A DNA stretch of 64,000 nucleotides from Mucilaginibacter gilvus (GTDB lineage: Bacteria; Bacteroidota; Bacteroidia; Sphingobacteriales; Sphingobacteriaceae): the NCBI RefSeq assembly GCF_004054195.1, contig NZ_SBIW01000002.1:1-64000 (forward strand), written 5' to 3'. Of this stretch, positions 33,414-44,709 are shown in pieces. Each line of letters opens with the position of its first letter. The first letter of the stretch is position 1. The notes below the pieces were generated by a model. That model was not told where the DNA came from, made no database searches, and was given only the letters and a program-made list of their open reading frames with translations. The position numbers and the translations under genes were made by a program.

Positions 33414-35426
33414 CTATATGGTTTTTACTTTTAACAAACTGGCGTTGATGGCCACTACTACAGTACTTACGGTCATTAACATAGCGCCAATTGCCGGGCT
33501 CAATACAATGCCTTGATTGTAAAGTACTCCCGCGGCCAATGGGAGCGCGATCACGTTATAACCCGTGGCCCAAACTAGGTTTTGGACCATTTTACGATAC
33601 GTAGCCTTGCCGAATAAGATAAGATTGACTACATCATCAGGATTACTGTTTACCAAAACGATCCCGGCAGTGTTTGCCGCTATATCGCTGCCCGAACCCA
33701 CCGCAATACCAATGTCTGCCTGTGCCAGGGCGGGGGCATCGTTTATTCCGTCACCGGTCATGGCGACAAATTCTCCCTTTGACTGTAATTCTTTAATCTT
33801 CGCCAATTTTTGATCCGGCAAAACACCTGCTAAAAAACTATCCATTCCTAAGGTTTTACTCACGCTTCCGGCTACTTTAGTGTTATCTCCGGTAAGTAAG
33901 ATGGACTTTATTTTATTTTCCTTTAATTTTTTAATGGCACCTGCCGATTCCGGCCTGATCTCATCGGACAGGGCGATGTAGCCCGCTAACGCTTTATCTA
34001 CAATCACAAAAACGACTGTCTCCGTATCATTGGATTTAAACCCCTCGGGTACATCAATATGTTTTTCTTTCAGATAGCCGGGACTAACAACCAGTACCTT
34101 TTTGCCTTCAACCATCGCTTCAACACCTTGCCCGGTAATAGCTTTAAAGTTTTCGGCTGATGGGGCAGTTATTTTAAGGTCAACTGCTTTTTGCAAAATC
34201 CCTGTCGCAATAGGGTGCTCTGATTTTTGCTCCAGCGCCGCCGAAAGCCGGATGATATCATTTTCTTTAAGCTCTTTATTTAAGGACACTACCTTCGACA
34301 CTTCAAATTTTCCTATAGTCAGTGTGCCGGTTTTATCAAATACCACAGTGGTGATTTTTCTTGAATTTTCAAATGCTGTCCGGTCTTTGATCAACAGGCC
34401 ATTTTTGGCAGATAAGGCGGTTGATTTGGCAACCAATAATGGCACAGCCAGCCCTAACGCATGTGGACAGCATATCACAATAACCGTCACCATCCTTTCC
34501 ATCGCAAATGCCAATGGATGTCCCGTCAGATACCAAAACAAGAACGTAGTAATACCAGTCCCTAAAGCGATAAAGGTCAACCATTTGGCGGCAGTGTCTG
34601 CCATTAATTGCGTTTTAGATTTTGAATTTTGGGCATCATCGACCAATTTGACCACCTGTGACAAATAAGAATCCTTTGCCGCGTGTGATACCGTAACTTT
34701 AAAGGAACCATTGCCGTTAATTGATCCGGCAATAACTTTATCGCCTTTGAGTTTTTTAACCGGCTTTGACTCCCCGGTGAGCATTGATTCATTGATATAA
34801 CTTTCACCTTCGGCGATGATGCCATCAGCCGCCACTTTTTCTCCGGGCTTAATAACAATGACATCTCCTTCTTTCAGCGTATCTGTTGTCACATCGTGTA
34901 CCTTTCCGTCTTTTTCCAGGTGCGCATCGGCAGGCATTAGCTGTATTAACAATTCCAGGTCTTTTGATGCACCCATTATAGAGCGCATTTCAATCCAATG
35001 CCCTAAAAGCATGATCAGGATAAGCGTATCCAACTCCCAGAAAAAATCCATCCCTTTTAGCCCGAAGACAATGGCTACGCTATAGGCGTAAGCAACGGTG
35101 ATCGCAAAGCCCACCAAAAACATCATACCCGGATTTTTATTTTTTATTTCTTCTATTAGACCTTTGAAAAAAGGCCAGCCGCCATAGATAAAAACAACTG
35201 TAGCAAGTGCGAATAAAAAATAAGAAGACCCATTGAACGACCAGTTCACCCCGATGAAGTGCTGGATCATTGTGGATAAAAGCATGATGGGCAGGGTGAG
35301 AACCAGCACTACGTAAAAGCGTTTCTTAAAATCTGCTATCATCATCGCATGGTGATTACGCCCGTTCATCTGCATGTGGGGATCCGCTTTACCGGGTTGT
35401 TTATCTGCTGAATGTCGATGTTCCAT
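33414..35426 (-). CDS. copB: P1B-type heavy-metal ATPase, CopB-like
   Basis: 670 residues. A His/Met-rich N-terminus (MEHRHSADK...HMQMNGRNHHAMM) replaces a CxxC domain. The transmembrane metal site is CCPHALGLA, the CPH signature of CopB-type pumps (Cu2+/Cu+/Ag+). Actuator loop LTGES, phosphorylation DKTGT, ATP site EQKSEHPIATGI and hinge TGDGINDAPALAQADIG are all intact. It expels copper across the inner membrane. Last gene of the ackA-xfp-fba operon, 20 bp after fba. Confidence 0.9.
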   Translation of the reverse strand: MEHRHSADKQPGKADPHMQMNGRNHHAMMIADFKKRFYVVLVLTLPIMLLSTMIQHFIGVNWSFNGSSYFLFALATVVFIYGGWPFFKGLIEEIKNKNPGMMFLVGFAITVAYAYSVAIVFGLKGMDFFWELDTLILIMLLGHWIEMRSIMGASKDLELLIQLMPADAHLEKDGKVHDVTTDTLKEGDVIVIKPGEKVAADGIIAEGESYINESMLTGESKPVKKLKGDKVIAGSINGNGSFKVTVSHAAKDSYLSQVVKLVDDAQNSKSKTQLMADTAAKWLTFIALGTGITTFLFWYLTGHPLAFAMERMVTVIVICCPHALGLAVPLLVAKSTALSAKNGLLIKDRTAFENSRKITTVVFDKTGTLTIGKFEVSKVVSLNKELKENDIIRLSAALEQKSEHPIATGILQKAVDLKITAPSAENFKAITGQGVEAMVEGKKVLVVSPGYLKEKHIDVPEGFKSNDTETVVFVIVDKALAGYIALSDEIRPESAGAIKKLKENKIKSILLTGDNTKVAGSVSKTLGMDSFLAGVLPDQKLAKIKELQSKGEFVAMTGDGINDAPALAQADIGIAVGSGSDIAANTAGIVLVNSNPDDVVNLILFGKATYRKMVQNLVWATGYNVIALPLAAGVLYNQGIVLSPAIGAMLMTVSTVVVAINASLLKVKTI

Positions 35427-35446
35427 ATTTTATAAAGGAGTGATTG

Positions 35447-36472
35447 TTAAACTATGTTTTCCATTGCATTGTTATAATTACCCATACAAGCCGCCCGGTT
35501 ACAGTTGGCACGATGGTATAATGCTTCTTGAGCCTCGAAGATATTTGAATTATTCCCACGCCATATTTCTAAAGCTGGTTGCTGCAAAGCACGGCCAAAC
35601 GAAAAGGTAAGCGTCCAGGGAAGAACTGCCTTGTATTGCTTATTCATCTGATCAAGGCGAGCCGATGCGAGTTCTGCAGATTGTCCGCCTGATAAAAATG
35701 CGATGCCCGGAACTGCCGCAGGTACAGCCCCTAACAAAAATTTCACAGTGCTTTCAGCCACTACGTTTTCAGGATCTTGAACCTTTGCCGCTAACCCCGG
35801 CAATATCATGTTAGGTTTAAGTAACATTCCTTCGAGGGAAACATGTTGTTTATAAAGTTGGTCAAAAACGGTGTAGAGTACTTCTTTCGTTGCCGCAAGG
35901 CATTGTTGTAGGGAATGTGCGCCATCCATCAGCACTTCAGGCTCCACTATAGGAACCAATCCCGCTTCCTGGCATATTGCGGCATATCGGGCCAGTGCAT
36001 GTGCATTGGCTTCGATGCACCCACGACTGGGGATGCCGCTGCCAATCGCCATCACCGCCCGCCATTTGGCAAACCGTGCACCCATTGCACTATAATCAGC
36101 AAAGCGCGCACGCAAGCCGTCGAGCCCTTCGGTTACCTTCTCGCCGGGAAAACCAGCCAGCGGTTTGGACCCCATGTCTACTTTGATGCCAGGAATAATG
36201 CCCCCATCTAACAGGACTTTAATAAATGGGGTTCCATCTGTTTTTTGCTGCCTGATGGTCTCATCAAACAAGATAGCCCCACTGATGCTTTCGCCAAGGC
36301 CCGGCGTAGTTACGATCATTTCACGGTAGCTGCGCCGCATTTCAACTGTTTGCGGTATGCCGAGTGCTGCAAAACGTTTATTGCAGGTTCCCACGCTTTC
36401 ATCCATAGCCAGCAGGCCCTTGTTGTTTGCAACAAGGGCCCGGGCAGTATTTATCAATTGTTCAGTAATCAT
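35447..36472 (-). CDS. Fructose-bisphosphate aldolase, class I
   Basis: 341 residues. Schiff-base enzyme cleaving fructose 1,6-bisphosphate. Class I signatures: [16 protein letters not shown], the catalytic lysine in [14 protein letters not shown], and [11 protein letters not shown]. Class I aldolases are metal-independent and less common in bacteria. It overlaps the phosphoketolase stop by 4 bp. Supplies or uses triose phosphates around the phosphoketolase shunt. Confidence 0.92.
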   Translation of the reverse strand: MITEQLINTARALVANNKGLLAMDESVGTCNKRFAALGIPQTVEMRRSYREMIVTTPGLGESISGAILFDETIRQQKTDGTPFIKVLLDGGIIPGIKVDMGSKPLAGFPGEKVTEGLDGLRARFADYSAMGARFAKWRAVMAIGSGIPSRGCIEANAHALARYAAICQEAGLVPIVEPEVLMDGAHSLQQCLAATKEVLYTVFDQLYKQHVSLEGMLLKPNMILPGLAAKVQDPENVVAESTVKFLLGAVPAAVPGIAFLSGGQSAELASARLDQMNKQYKAVLPWTLTFSFGRALQQPALEIWRGNNSNIFEAQEALYHRANCNRAACMGNYNNAMENIV

Positions 36473-38859
36473 TGGCTATTATTACTATTCCATTTCCAAT
36501 TGAGGATCTCTGGCATGTCCATGCCGTGCGCGTCGATAAAGTGCTTATGGTGTATCAACTTATCCTTCATCATTTGTTTCAGGTAATCGCCTTTAGCACC
36601 CAGGTTGGGTACGCGGTCAACAACGTCTTGTACCAGGTGAAACCTGTCCAGGTCATTCTGTACCCGCATATCAAAAGGTGTGGTTATCGTACCCTCTTCC
36701 TTATATCCCCGTACATGCAAATTACGGTTGGTACGGCGGTAAGTTAAACGGTGTACCAGCCATGGATAACCATGAAAGCCGAAAACAATATGCTTATCCT
36801 TAGTGAATAACGAATCATAATCCTGATCGCTTAAACCATGCGGGTGTTCACTTGCCGATTGCATTTTCATCAGATCGACAACATTAACCACCCGTATTTT
36901 TAAATCGGGCAAATGCTCGCGCAGGATGGAAACAGCGGCCAATATTTCCAGTGTAGGCGTGTCACCGCAACAGCCCATCACCACATCCGGTTCCGATTCC
37001 TGGTCATTACTAGCCCATTGCCATATGCCAATACCTTCGGTGCAGTGGATCACGGCCTCATCGATTGTTAACCATTGCGGCAATGCATGTTTCCCGGCAA
37101 CAACCACATTTACATAGTTCCTGCTGCGTAGACAATGATCAAAGACTGACAACAAACAATTGGCATCGGCCGGCAAATAAACACGGACGATATCCGCCTT
37201 TTTATTGATCACATGATCCAGAAAACCTGGGTCCTGGTGGGTAAATCCATTATGATCCTGTTGCCAGACATGCGAGGCAAGCAGATAATTCAAGGAGGCA
37301 ATACTACGGCGCCACGGCAATTCTTTAGTTACCTTCAGCCATTTGGCATGCTGGCTGAACATGGAATCGACGATACGGATAAATGCTTCATAACTATTGA
37401 AAATACCGTGCCTGCCGGTTAGTAGATATCCTTCTAACCAGCCTTCGCATTGGTGTTCGCTAAGCTGAGAATCTACTATTCGCCCTTCCGGTGCTAAAAA
37501 CTCATCATATTCGGCTTCCCTGGCATCCCACTGCCTGTTGCTGACTTCAAAGACCGCGCTTAATAAGTTTGATAATGTTTCATCCGGGCCAAAAACACGG
37601 AAGTTATCCTGGTTAAGTTCTATGACATCCCGCAGAAATTTTCCTAATACCGTGGTGTCTCCAAGTTGTACAGCGCCCGGCGAAACTACATTCACAGCGT
37701 GCAAACGAAAATCGGGCATAAGGAGATCTTTTAACAAAAGACCGCCATTGGCGTGAGGGTTCGCACCCATTCTACGGTCCCCTTTCGGAGCGAGTTCTGC
37801 CAGTTCAGCCATCAACGCACCGTTTTCATCAAACAACTCCTCGGGTTTGTAGCTTTTCATCCAACTTTCCAACTGTGCTACATGATCCGGATGTGTTGCA
37901 TCTACCAATAGCGGCACTTGGTGAGAGCGAAACGTTCCTTCCACATGTAAACCATCAACCATTTTTGGGCCGGTCCAACCTTTAGGTGATCTCAGGACGA
38001 TCATTGGCCAGCGTGGCCGGGTGGTATCATTGTTTTCTCTGGCGTTATGTTGGTAGGCTTTAATATCATCGACTGCCTTATCCAATATCCCAGCCATTAG
38101 CTGGTGCATGGTTTCAGGATCGTCGCCTTCTACAAAGTAAGGCGTCCAGCCACAACCTTGCAGGAACTTTTCTAATTCCTCGTGTTCAATTCTGGCAAGC
38201 AGGGTTGGATTACTAATTTTATAGCCATTTAAATGAAGAATAGGCAATACCGCGCCGTCGGTAATCGGGTTAAGGAATTTATTTGATTGCCACGCTGTGG
38301 CAAGCGGACCTGTCTCAGCCTCTCCGTCGCCAATCACACAGGCTACTATCAAATCGGGATTATCAAAAGCTGCACCAAAAGCGTGGCTAAGTGAATAACC
38401 TAACTCGCCGCCTTCATGGATAGATCCCGGTGTAGTGGGCGCAACATGGCTGGAAATACCACCCGGAAAGGAAAACTGGGTAAAGAATTTCTTCAATCCG
38501 GCTTCATCTTTGGTAATAGCCGGATAAACCTCGCTCCAGGTTCCTTCCAGGAAAACATTGCCCACAATGGCAGGTCCGCCATGGCCCGGGCCAGCCACAT
38601 AAAACATATTCAGATCGTATTTATTGATCACCCGGTTTAAATGCACGTAGATAAAGTTCTGGCCGGGGGTTGTCCCCCAATGCCCCACAACGAGTGGTTT
38701 TACGTGCGCTAATTTTAACGGCTCTCTCAACAGCGGGTTATCATACAAATAGATCTGTCCGACAGAAAGATAATTAGCTGCCCGCCAATAGGCATTCATC
38801 TTTTGCAATAATACCGGCGATAATATATCAACCTCGGGGTTGTTTAATACGGTTTCCAT
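36469..38859 (-). CDS. xfp: Xylulose-5-P/fructose-6-P phosphoketolase
   Basis: 796 residues, the full family length. A thiamine-diphosphate enzyme making acetyl phosphate from xylulose 5-phosphate or fructose 6-phosphate. Signatures: [54 protein letters not shown] block, and the ThDP motif [17 protein letters not shown]. The C-terminal XFP domain is intact. Starts 5 bp after ackA. Together with acetate kinase it gives ATP and acetate without oxidation. Confidence 0.95.
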   Translation of the reverse strand: METVLNNPEVDILSPVLLQKMNAYWRAANYLSVGQIYLYDNPLLREPLKLAHVKPLVVGHWGTTPGQNFIYVHLNRVINKYDLNMFYVAGPGHGGPAIVGNVFLEGTWSEVYPAITKDEAGLKKFFTQFSFPGGISSHVAPTTPGSIHEGGELGYSLSHAFGAAFDNPDLIVACVIGDGEAETGPLATAWQSNKFLNPITDGAVLPILHLNGYKISNPTLLARIEHEELEKFLQGCGWTPYFVEGDDPETMHQLMAGILDKAVDDIKAYQHNARENNDTTRPRWPMIVLRSPKGWTGPKMVDGLHVEGTFRSHQVPLLVDATHPDHVAQLESWMKSYKPEELFDENGALMAELAELAPKGDRRMGANPHANGGLLLKDLLMPDFRLHAVNVVSPGAVQLGDTTVLGKFLRDVIELNQDNFRVFGPDETLSNLLSAVFEVSNRQWDAREAEYDEFLAPEGRIVDSQLSEHQCEGWLEGYLLTGRHGIFNSYEAFIRIVDSMFSQHAKWLKVTKELPWRRSIASLNYLLASHVWQQDHNGFTHQDPGFLDHVINKKADIVRVYLPADANCLLSVFDHCLRSRNYVNVVVAGKHALPQWLTIDEAVIHCTEGIGIWQWASNDQESEPDVVMGCCGDTPTLEILAAVSILREHLPDLKIRVVNVVDLMKMQSASEHPHGLSDQDYDSLFTKDKHIVFGFHGYPWLVHRLTYRRTNRNLHVRGYKEEGTITTPFDMRVQNDLDRFHLVQDVVDRVPNLGAKGDYLKQMMKDKLIHHKHFIDAHGMDMPEILNWKWNSNNSQ

Positions 38860-38864
38860 TTTAT

Positions 38865-40067
38865 TTATGGGTTAATGTTATAATTCAAAATAGTACATAC
38901 TGACCTCGCGATCATTAATTCTTCATTGGTTTTGATCACCCTCACCAATACCTTGCTGGCATCGGTTGAAATAACGGCATCACTGTTTTTATTTTTATTT
39001 TTATCCAATTCAATCCCTAAAAATTGTAGTCCACTGCAAATTCGCTCCCGTATTTCGGGTGCATGTTCGCCAATACCTCCAGAAAATATAAAGGAATCCA
39101 AACCACCAAGCACAGCGGTAAATGCACCTATCCATTTTATACATTGGTAGCAAAAGAAATCAACGGCCTGTGCGGCACGTTTGTCGTCATGTTGAATTTG
39201 AAGAAGTTGCTGCATATTTGCCGTAGTACCCGATATGGCTAATAAACCAGATTCATGATTGACCAGGTGATTAAATTGCGCAGGCGTGAGCTTTTCAAAC
39301 TTTTGTAAATACCAAGCTACGCCCGGATCAAGATCGCCGGTACGGGTACTCATCGTTAAGCCTGATGCAGGCGTAAACCCCATACTGGTATCCAAGTTTT
39401 TACCATTTTTTACTGCGGCAAGACTAGCACCGCTACCCAAATGGGCAATAATGATCTTTCCTTTTGCTTTTTCAGCTCCTGCGGTCCGTTCAAACTCTTC
39501 CATTAGGTAGGAATAAGACAGTCCGTGGAAACCATATCGTTTAACCCCTTTATCACGATATTTTAACGGGATGGGTATCAGCTTGGCAAGATCTGGCATT
39601 GATGCGTGGAAAGAAGTGTCGAAGCAAGCTACCTGGTGAATATTCGGATAGCGTTTTCTAAATACTTCGATCAATTTGATCTCGACGGGCAAATGTTCAG
39701 GGTCATAAGGGCTTATGTCCTTTAGTTCTTTCAATAGCCTGTCGGTAATCTTTTCTGGCGCGGTATGTTCCATACCCTGAACTATGCGGTGGCCTATTGC
39801 CTTCACCCTTATAAATTCGGTTTCCTCTTCCAGCCAGTTAATCAGCCAATTTGAGGCTTCATTGTGGTCAGCGACAGGGATGTTAACCTGATGACTTTGG
39901 CTACTTTCTAAATGGATGAAGCTGAGTTTGGCATCACCGCTTCCGATGCCTTCCATTTCGCCGGAAAGTAATTGATTAAGCGTACCGTTAATTTCATATA
40001 AAGCATATTTTATACTTGAGGAACCTCCATTTATGGTAAGGAGACAGTCTTTAGCAAGCTTATTCAT
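38865..40067 (-). CDS. ackA: Acetate kinase
   Basis: 400 residues from the ATG at 40067 ([20 protein letters not shown]). ASKHA-fold signatures: [58 protein letters not shown] and [14 protein letters not shown]. It converts acetyl phosphate and ADP to acetate and ATP. The first functional gene of the ackA-xfp-fba-copB operon. Its ATG lies within the end of a short HAD-like remnant frame, which may couple its translation. Confidence 0.93.
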   Translation of the reverse strand: MNKLAKDCLLTINGGSSSIKYALYEINGTLNQLLSGEMEGIGSGDAKLSFIHLESSQSHQVNIPVADHNEASNWLINWLEEETEFIRVKAIGHRIVQGMEHTAPEKITDRLLKELKDISPYDPEHLPVEIKLIEVFRKRYPNIHQVACFDTSFHASMPDLAKLIPIPLKYRDKGVKRYGFHGLSYSYLMEEFERTAGAEKAKGKIIIAHLGSGASLAAVKNGKNLDTSMGFTPASGLTMSTRTGDLDPGVAWYLQKFEKLTPAQFNHLVNHESGLLAISGTTANMQQLLQIQHDDKRAAQAVDFFCYQCIKWIGAFTAVLGGLDSFIFSGGIGEHAPEIRERICSGLQFLGIELDKNKNKNSDAVISTDASKVLVRVIKTNEELMIARSVCTILNYNINP

Positions 40068-40146
40068 GAGCACTGAAATAAGGCTTAGTGAGCAAAACGC
40101 CGCCGATGTCAAGAAATAAGGTACTGATTTGATTTTCTTTTTTCAT
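40060..40146 (-). pseudogene. N-terminal remnant of a HAD-family hydrolase, now a leader-like ORF
   Basis: A 28-codon frame from ATG 40146 reads MKKENQIS then TLFLDIGGVLLTKP and stops at 40060. This is the first motif of HAD hydrolases, with the catalytic DxG variant seen in many Bacteroidota proteins. Overlaps the ackA start by 8 bp. It looks like a deletion relic that may serve as a translated leader. Confidence 0.6.
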
Positions 40147-40217
40147 GCGGCATTTAATTATTAATGCAGCGAAGTTATCCTACCTCTTTAAATAATAATT
40201 TGATATACAGCACGCTA

Positions 40218-40239
40218 TTAAATGATCTTAATCATTTAA
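40218..40239. promoter_or_regulatory. CRP/FNR-type palindrome upstream of the ackA operon
   Basis: TTAAATGAT-CTTA-ATCATTTAA, perfect 9-bp arms with a 4-bp spacer. The core TGAT-N4-ATCA matches the site at 33365-33376. About 75 bp upstream of the first start codon on the minus strand, a position suited to activation. Confidence 0.6.
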
Positions 40240-40743
40240 TTTACTTCGTAACTATTTTGATAATAGTATGGATCAACTCGAAATGAAAGTGGGACTTAAT
40301 AAATGGGAAAGATGTACCGGAAGTATCCTACCCAGTCTCAAACAGCAAAGAATAAGGTAAACAACTATCTGCTGAACGTTTGGCTGATTCAATAAAAATG
40401 ACGGACTTGAAGAACAGCTGGCTACTGCTAACAATTTGCAAAAGATACATTGCTTAACGAGCTTGATTCATTCAAAAGATTTCCGTCGAACTGCCGAAAG
40501 AAAGCTTCAGATCGATTCTTTAGGTGTTTTTGTAAAATGGTTTCCGGAAATCCCTTTTCGAAAGAAAAATATTGGAACTTAATCCGCTCCTGACTATGTA
40601 AATCCAGCCTTTTGTGTGCTTATATTCATCAATTTTTCTTGAGGTCAGCAACACTAACTTTTAATTCTATCTATTGAGCACTTTCTGGACGTCAGTTTAC
40701 CAAATCATGTACTTTGCACCAAAGAAAGGCATGTATAACATCA
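40240..40743. other. Gene-poor stretch between the ackA promoter and the first kinase
   Basis: Short open stretches on the plus strand (for example a frame ending at about 40580 with LATANNLQKIHCL) lack starts and family resemblance. I take it for decayed coding sequence and see no RNA gene or strong terminator. Confidence 0.4.
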
Positions 40744-43700
40744 TTATATTTGAAAAGCAAGCGTAAAAGTCGTCCCTTTTTTTACTTTGCTTTCAAATTT
40801 TATCTGTCCATTCATAAGGTTAGTATACCTGGTTACGATATTTAAACCCAAACCAGTCCCGGGAATAGTTCCCGTATTATGGGCCCTAAAAAACGCCTCG
40901 AAAAGGTGTTTCTGATCATCATCTGGAATACCGATCCCATTATCCTTTACTACCAGCGTTAATACGCCATCATTTATAGTTGAATTGAATTCGATAAATG
41001 TTTCTTCACCGGAATATTTGATCGCGTTACTAATCAAATTTATCACGCAGTTCTTTAATAAGGACTGATCCATCTTCACTTTACTGGTGGTGCCGGAGTG
41101 TTGGAAAATGATCTTTTGGTTTTGCTTTGAGATCATCTGCATTTCCTCGGTGATGTTTTCACCGAATTCAACGATGTCAAACAGTGTTCGCGATGGTTCT
41201 ACTTTTCCACTTTCCAATTTTTCCAGGGATAAAAAGTCATTCAGAATGGCGGTTAGGTTACCAACAGAAATCTTTATTTTACCGACATGTTTGTTAATGT
41301 TGGCATTGTCAAATGGCTTTGCATATTTATCGATCAGCGAAGCTGATAACTGTATCGAACTTAAGGGTGTCCGGAACTCATGCGATGCCATTGAAACAAA
41401 ACGGCTTTTCAAGACACCTAATTCTTTTTCCTTTTCCAAAGACAGGCTTACTTCCGCTTTTCCATCTTCCGAAGTTTTGATTGATTTCTGTAACCTGACG
41501 TTGCTTATATCCAAGTTATTTAATAACTTTTTAAGTTCTGAAATATCGTAAAAAGTAACAATGGCTCCGTCTGCTTTTTTACTGCCCTTTTTCAAATAAG
41601 GCATAGTCATTACCTGATATATCTTACCGTCAACGTCTTCCGCTTCTCTGGTAATGGTTGTCTCTTCCAAAATTACTTGTTTGATATCATCCATTAACGT
41701 CTCAAATTTTATATTGGTAGTGATGTTGCTGAGGGGACGACCAATATCACTCTCGCGTATATTGATGTGCTTTACCGCTCCTGGAGAATATCTTTTTAAG
41801 AGCAGGTCACGGTCTACAAAAAGCTGGCCGTTGGTGTTGCTGCGAAAGTAATTATTCAGGTCGTCGTTAAGGTCGGTTAATTCATCAATGGTCATCTGGT
41901 GTTCCTTATTGATGGTCTGTAGTTCCTCGTTAACGGATTGAAGTTCTTCATTGGTACTTTGCATCTCCTCATTGGATGATTGCATTTCTTCATTAGCCGA
42001 TTGCAGCTCTTCGTTGTAAGATTGCATATTTTCATCCGAGGACGCTATACTCTCTTGAGCTACTGCGAGACTATGTTTTAATTCGGCAATTTCCATTTCC
42101 ATACTGATCAAATGCTCTTTAGTGATCTCATTGATATCCGCTGGGCTGATAATATTTTCTTCCCTGGCAACCGTTTTTGACTCTGACAAAATGACAAGCA
42201 GCAACCGTTTCTCCGAATTGTTTACATAAAAGGGGCTAATGGTGATATTGACTATAGTACTTTTTAAATTTTCGGCATCTTCAATGGTTACTTCTTTTAG
42301 TAACACTCTTTCATCCAGCATCAACGCCTTATGGGCCGCCGCCTTAAAAATAATAGATATACTATCTGGAAGCAGCGTATTCAAATCGAAATTAAAATTT
42401 TCATTTTTAAGGTAGGAATTAATATCACCGAATGATTGGATCACCGACAGGTTTTCATCAGTACAGATACCGGTAAGGCCGGATTCTTTATATAGGAAGG
42501 AATTGATCTGTTCCTCCAAAGCAGATCTGGAAGCCGGAAGAAGTGTCTTTTTATTCACTTCCTTATTATTTATTTTTGCCCCTTCGATCACATGAGACGA
42601 AAAAGAATCAAACCGGACCGCACGCCCGGTTTTATTACTTTTAAGTATGTTCCATTTTGTATTGATCTCTTCAAAATCTTCTTTTAATGTACCGGAATTT
42701 TCACTGGGGCCTAGGAACAGGTAGCCATTTTGTTTTAATCCAAAATGCATCATGGCAAACACTTTTTTCTGCGATACCGGGTTTAGATAGATGAGTAAAT
42801 TCCGGCAGCTGATCAGGTCGATATTGCAGTAAGGTGGGTTTTTAACAAGGTCATGCTTGGCAAATACCAGCATTTTTCTGATCTCGTGCTTAATTTTGTA
42901 AGATACTCCATCTTTTGTAAAGTATTTATTTAACCTTTCTTTGGAAACTGTTTTTTCTATTGTAATTGGATAAATGCCTTTAGATGCGGTATCCAAAGCG
43001 GGTTTACTGATATCCGTTGCAAATATTTTAATTTCAAGTTCTTTTGGGTGTAGCGTCAAATATTCTTTCATAATAATAGCCATCGAATATGCTTCTTCTC
43101 CCGTCGCGCAACCAGCTATCCATATCTTCAATATTTCGTTGTTGTTTTTGATGATATCAGGGATTACTTTTTTTTCGATGATCTTAAAAGCATCAGGGTC
43201 ACGGAAAAAGGATGTTACACTGATCAAAAAATCATTTGCCAGCAACCCGATTTCCGAGTGGTTATCTTTTAAATAATTATAGTATTTACTAACCTGATTA
43301 AAATTGTGCTCGGCCATTCGCTTAGTGATCCTCCTGATAATGGTCGGACGCTTATATTCCGAAAAATCCATTGGTAGGTTCGCTTTGATGAGGTTGAATA
43401 TCTGCCCAAGCATCTCCTCAGTAATATCGTCCGGTTTTTGACCGGTAGGTAATGTCACTTTGCCCTCTTTTACATAATTTTCAATAATCTTAGGCATAGC
43501 CTCCGGTGACAGCACCAGATCGGCCGATTCAGTAGCGATAGCCGCCAGTGGCATCCCATCAAAGGCTGCAGTGGCGGGTTCCTGAACAAGCACAAGCCCC
43601 CCGGCATTTTTGATGGCTTCAATACCATTTGAACCATCATTGCCTGTACCGGATAGTATGACCCCTATGGCCTTATCTCCTCGCTCTTTCGCCAGGGAAG

Positions 43701-44037
43701 TGAAAAAATAATCAATCGTCATATATGGACGGGATTGATCTTTTTTATCAGACAGCAAGAGCCTGCCGTTTTCAACGGTCATGAATTTGGAACTTGGTAT
43801 CAGGTAAACGGTATTAGGCTTAATGTCCACGTTTTCAATAGCCTCGATAACTTCCAGTTTGCTATGCTGTGCCAGTAGGTGGGCCATCTGGCTTTTAAAA
43901 TCAGAGGACAGGTGCTGTATTAAGATATAGGAAACCGCGTCAAGCGGGGTATAATCAAAAAATGCGGAAATTGCTTCCAAACCACCGGCAGAAGCACCAA
44001 TGGCTATAATGTATTGTTTATCGACAATTTTCACCAT
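40744..44037 (-). CDS. CheB-CheR-PAS-histidine kinase fusion, paralog 1
   Basis: 1097 residues. The CheB methylesterase domain (about 8-190) has GASAGGLEA, ILIQHLSSDFK and SGTGNDGSNG. The CheR methyltransferase (about 210-480) has WIAGCATGEEAYSMAI and NIDLISCRNLLIYL. A coiled coil follows with five NEELQSx units, then a PAS region (RSNTNGQLFVDRD), HisKA (SMASHEFRTPLSSIQL) and HATPase (NLISNAIKYSGEE, DNGIGIPDDD, GTGLGLNIV). There is no receiver domain. Chemotaxis-like modification enzymes are fused to a sensor kinase; the signal is unknown. Confidence 0.9.
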   Translation of the reverse strand: MVKIVDKQYIIAIGASAGGLEAISAFFDYTPLDAVSYILIQHLSSDFKSQMAHLLAQHSKLEVIEAIENVDIKPNTVYLIPSSKFMTVENGRLLLSDKKDQSRPYMTIDYFFTSLAKERGDKAIGVILSGTGNDGSNGIEAIKNAGGLVLVQEPATAAFDGMPLAAIATESADLVLSPEAMPKIIENYVKEGKVTLPTGQKPDDITEEMLGQIFNLIKANLPMDFSEYKRPTIIRRITKRMAEHNFNQVSKYYNYLKDNHSEIGLLANDFLISVTSFFRDPDAFKIIEKKVIPDIIKNNNEILKIWIAGCATGEEAYSMAIIMKEYLTLHPKELEIKIFATDISKPALDTASKGIYPITIEKTVSKERLNKYFTKDGVSYKIKHEIRKMLVFAKHDLVKNPPYCNIDLISCRNLLIYLNPVSQKKVFAMMHFGLKQNGYLFLGPSENSGTLKEDFEEINTKWNILKSNKTGRAVRFDSFSSHVIEGAKINNKEVNKKTLLPASRSALEEQINSFLYKESGLTGICTDENLSVIQSFGDINSYLKNENFNFDLNTLLPDSISIIFKAAAHKALMLDERVLLKEVTIEDAENLKSTIVNITISPFYVNNSEKRLLLVILSESKTVAREENIISPADINEITKEHLISMEMEIAELKHSLAVAQESIASSDENMQSYNEELQSANEEMQSSNEEMQSTNEELQSVNEELQTINKEHQMTIDELTDLNDDLNNYFRSNTNGQLFVDRDLLLKRYSPGAVKHINIRESDIGRPLSNITTNIKFETLMDDIKQVILEETTITREAEDVDGKIYQVMTMPYLKKGSKKADGAIVTFYDISELKKLLNNLDISNVRLQKSIKTSEDGKAEVSLSLEKEKELGVLKSRFVSMASHEFRTPLSSIQLSASLIDKYAKPFDNANINKHVGKIKISVGNLTAILNDFLSLEKLESGKVEPSRTLFDIVEFGENITEEMQMISKQNQKIIFQHSGTTSKVKMDQSLLKNCVINLISNAIKYSGEETFIEFNSTINDGVLTLVVKDNGIGIPDDDQKHLFEAFFRAHNTGTIPGTGLGLNIVTRYTNLMNGQIKFESKVKKGTTFTLAFQI

Positions 44038-44709
44038 GATTTTTTGATTGAATTAAAACAAAGAAACGATAGAGGAGCAGTAACAAATCTAATGTAATTA
44101 TTCTTGTATTTTTAAATATGATGCTTCTTAAATGAACGCCGTCTGTGCTTAACCTGATGACAAAAACCGGTCAGACGAGTTTCTTCGGAGTACCGAAGAT
44201 AAATGAATTATTATTTTTAGATAATACCTGCTTAATTTGAAGGGAGAAAATGAATAGAGGAAAATTTGAAAGGTTCGATGATCAATTTTAACCAGCCACA
44301 GCTTTCCACCAGGTTCACGTATCGCTCGCTGGTTAGCATCGATACGGCTTACTCAGGAAACCTTAAACTCACTGGTCTCGACTGCGATTCGGCAAACATC
44401 TTTTAAGAAGAGCTGTTGGTCTGCAGCATGTACAATAACCTAACTTATCTAACTGGAAACGTGTAAAGTCGTTTTAAATCAATGCCGTTTTCCAGGCTGC
44501 TTTAGTCAAAGCCTTGTTGGCGGCAATGAGTCCGGTTAGACGTTTTCTTTTTTGTTTATTTGATTAGCGAGCCTTTTGTTGACGATATCAGTTCAATAGT
44601 TTTTTTGCCTTGTCCATATTTCGTTTTCCCGCGGTGAATAAAAGTATTAATATGCGCGCTCTGCACCATCTAAAACTATCGCAATTGTAACCGGTATATG
44701 AAAACTGTT
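44038..44709. other. Gap of about 670 bp between kinase paralogs 1 and 2
   Basis: It holds no clear gene. A 42-codon plus-strand frame (44278-44406, starting MINFNQPQLSTRFTYRS) is not recognised and may be chance or a remnant. CTTCGG-AGTA-CCGAAG (44183-44198) is a small hairpin resembling the TTCGGTAC-type sites elsewhere. Confidence 0.35.

Noticed and set aside
44278..44406. 42-codon plus-strand frame in the kinase intergenic gap
   Set aside because: No family resemblance, no strong ribosome site and no partner; kept only as a note in the gap entry.
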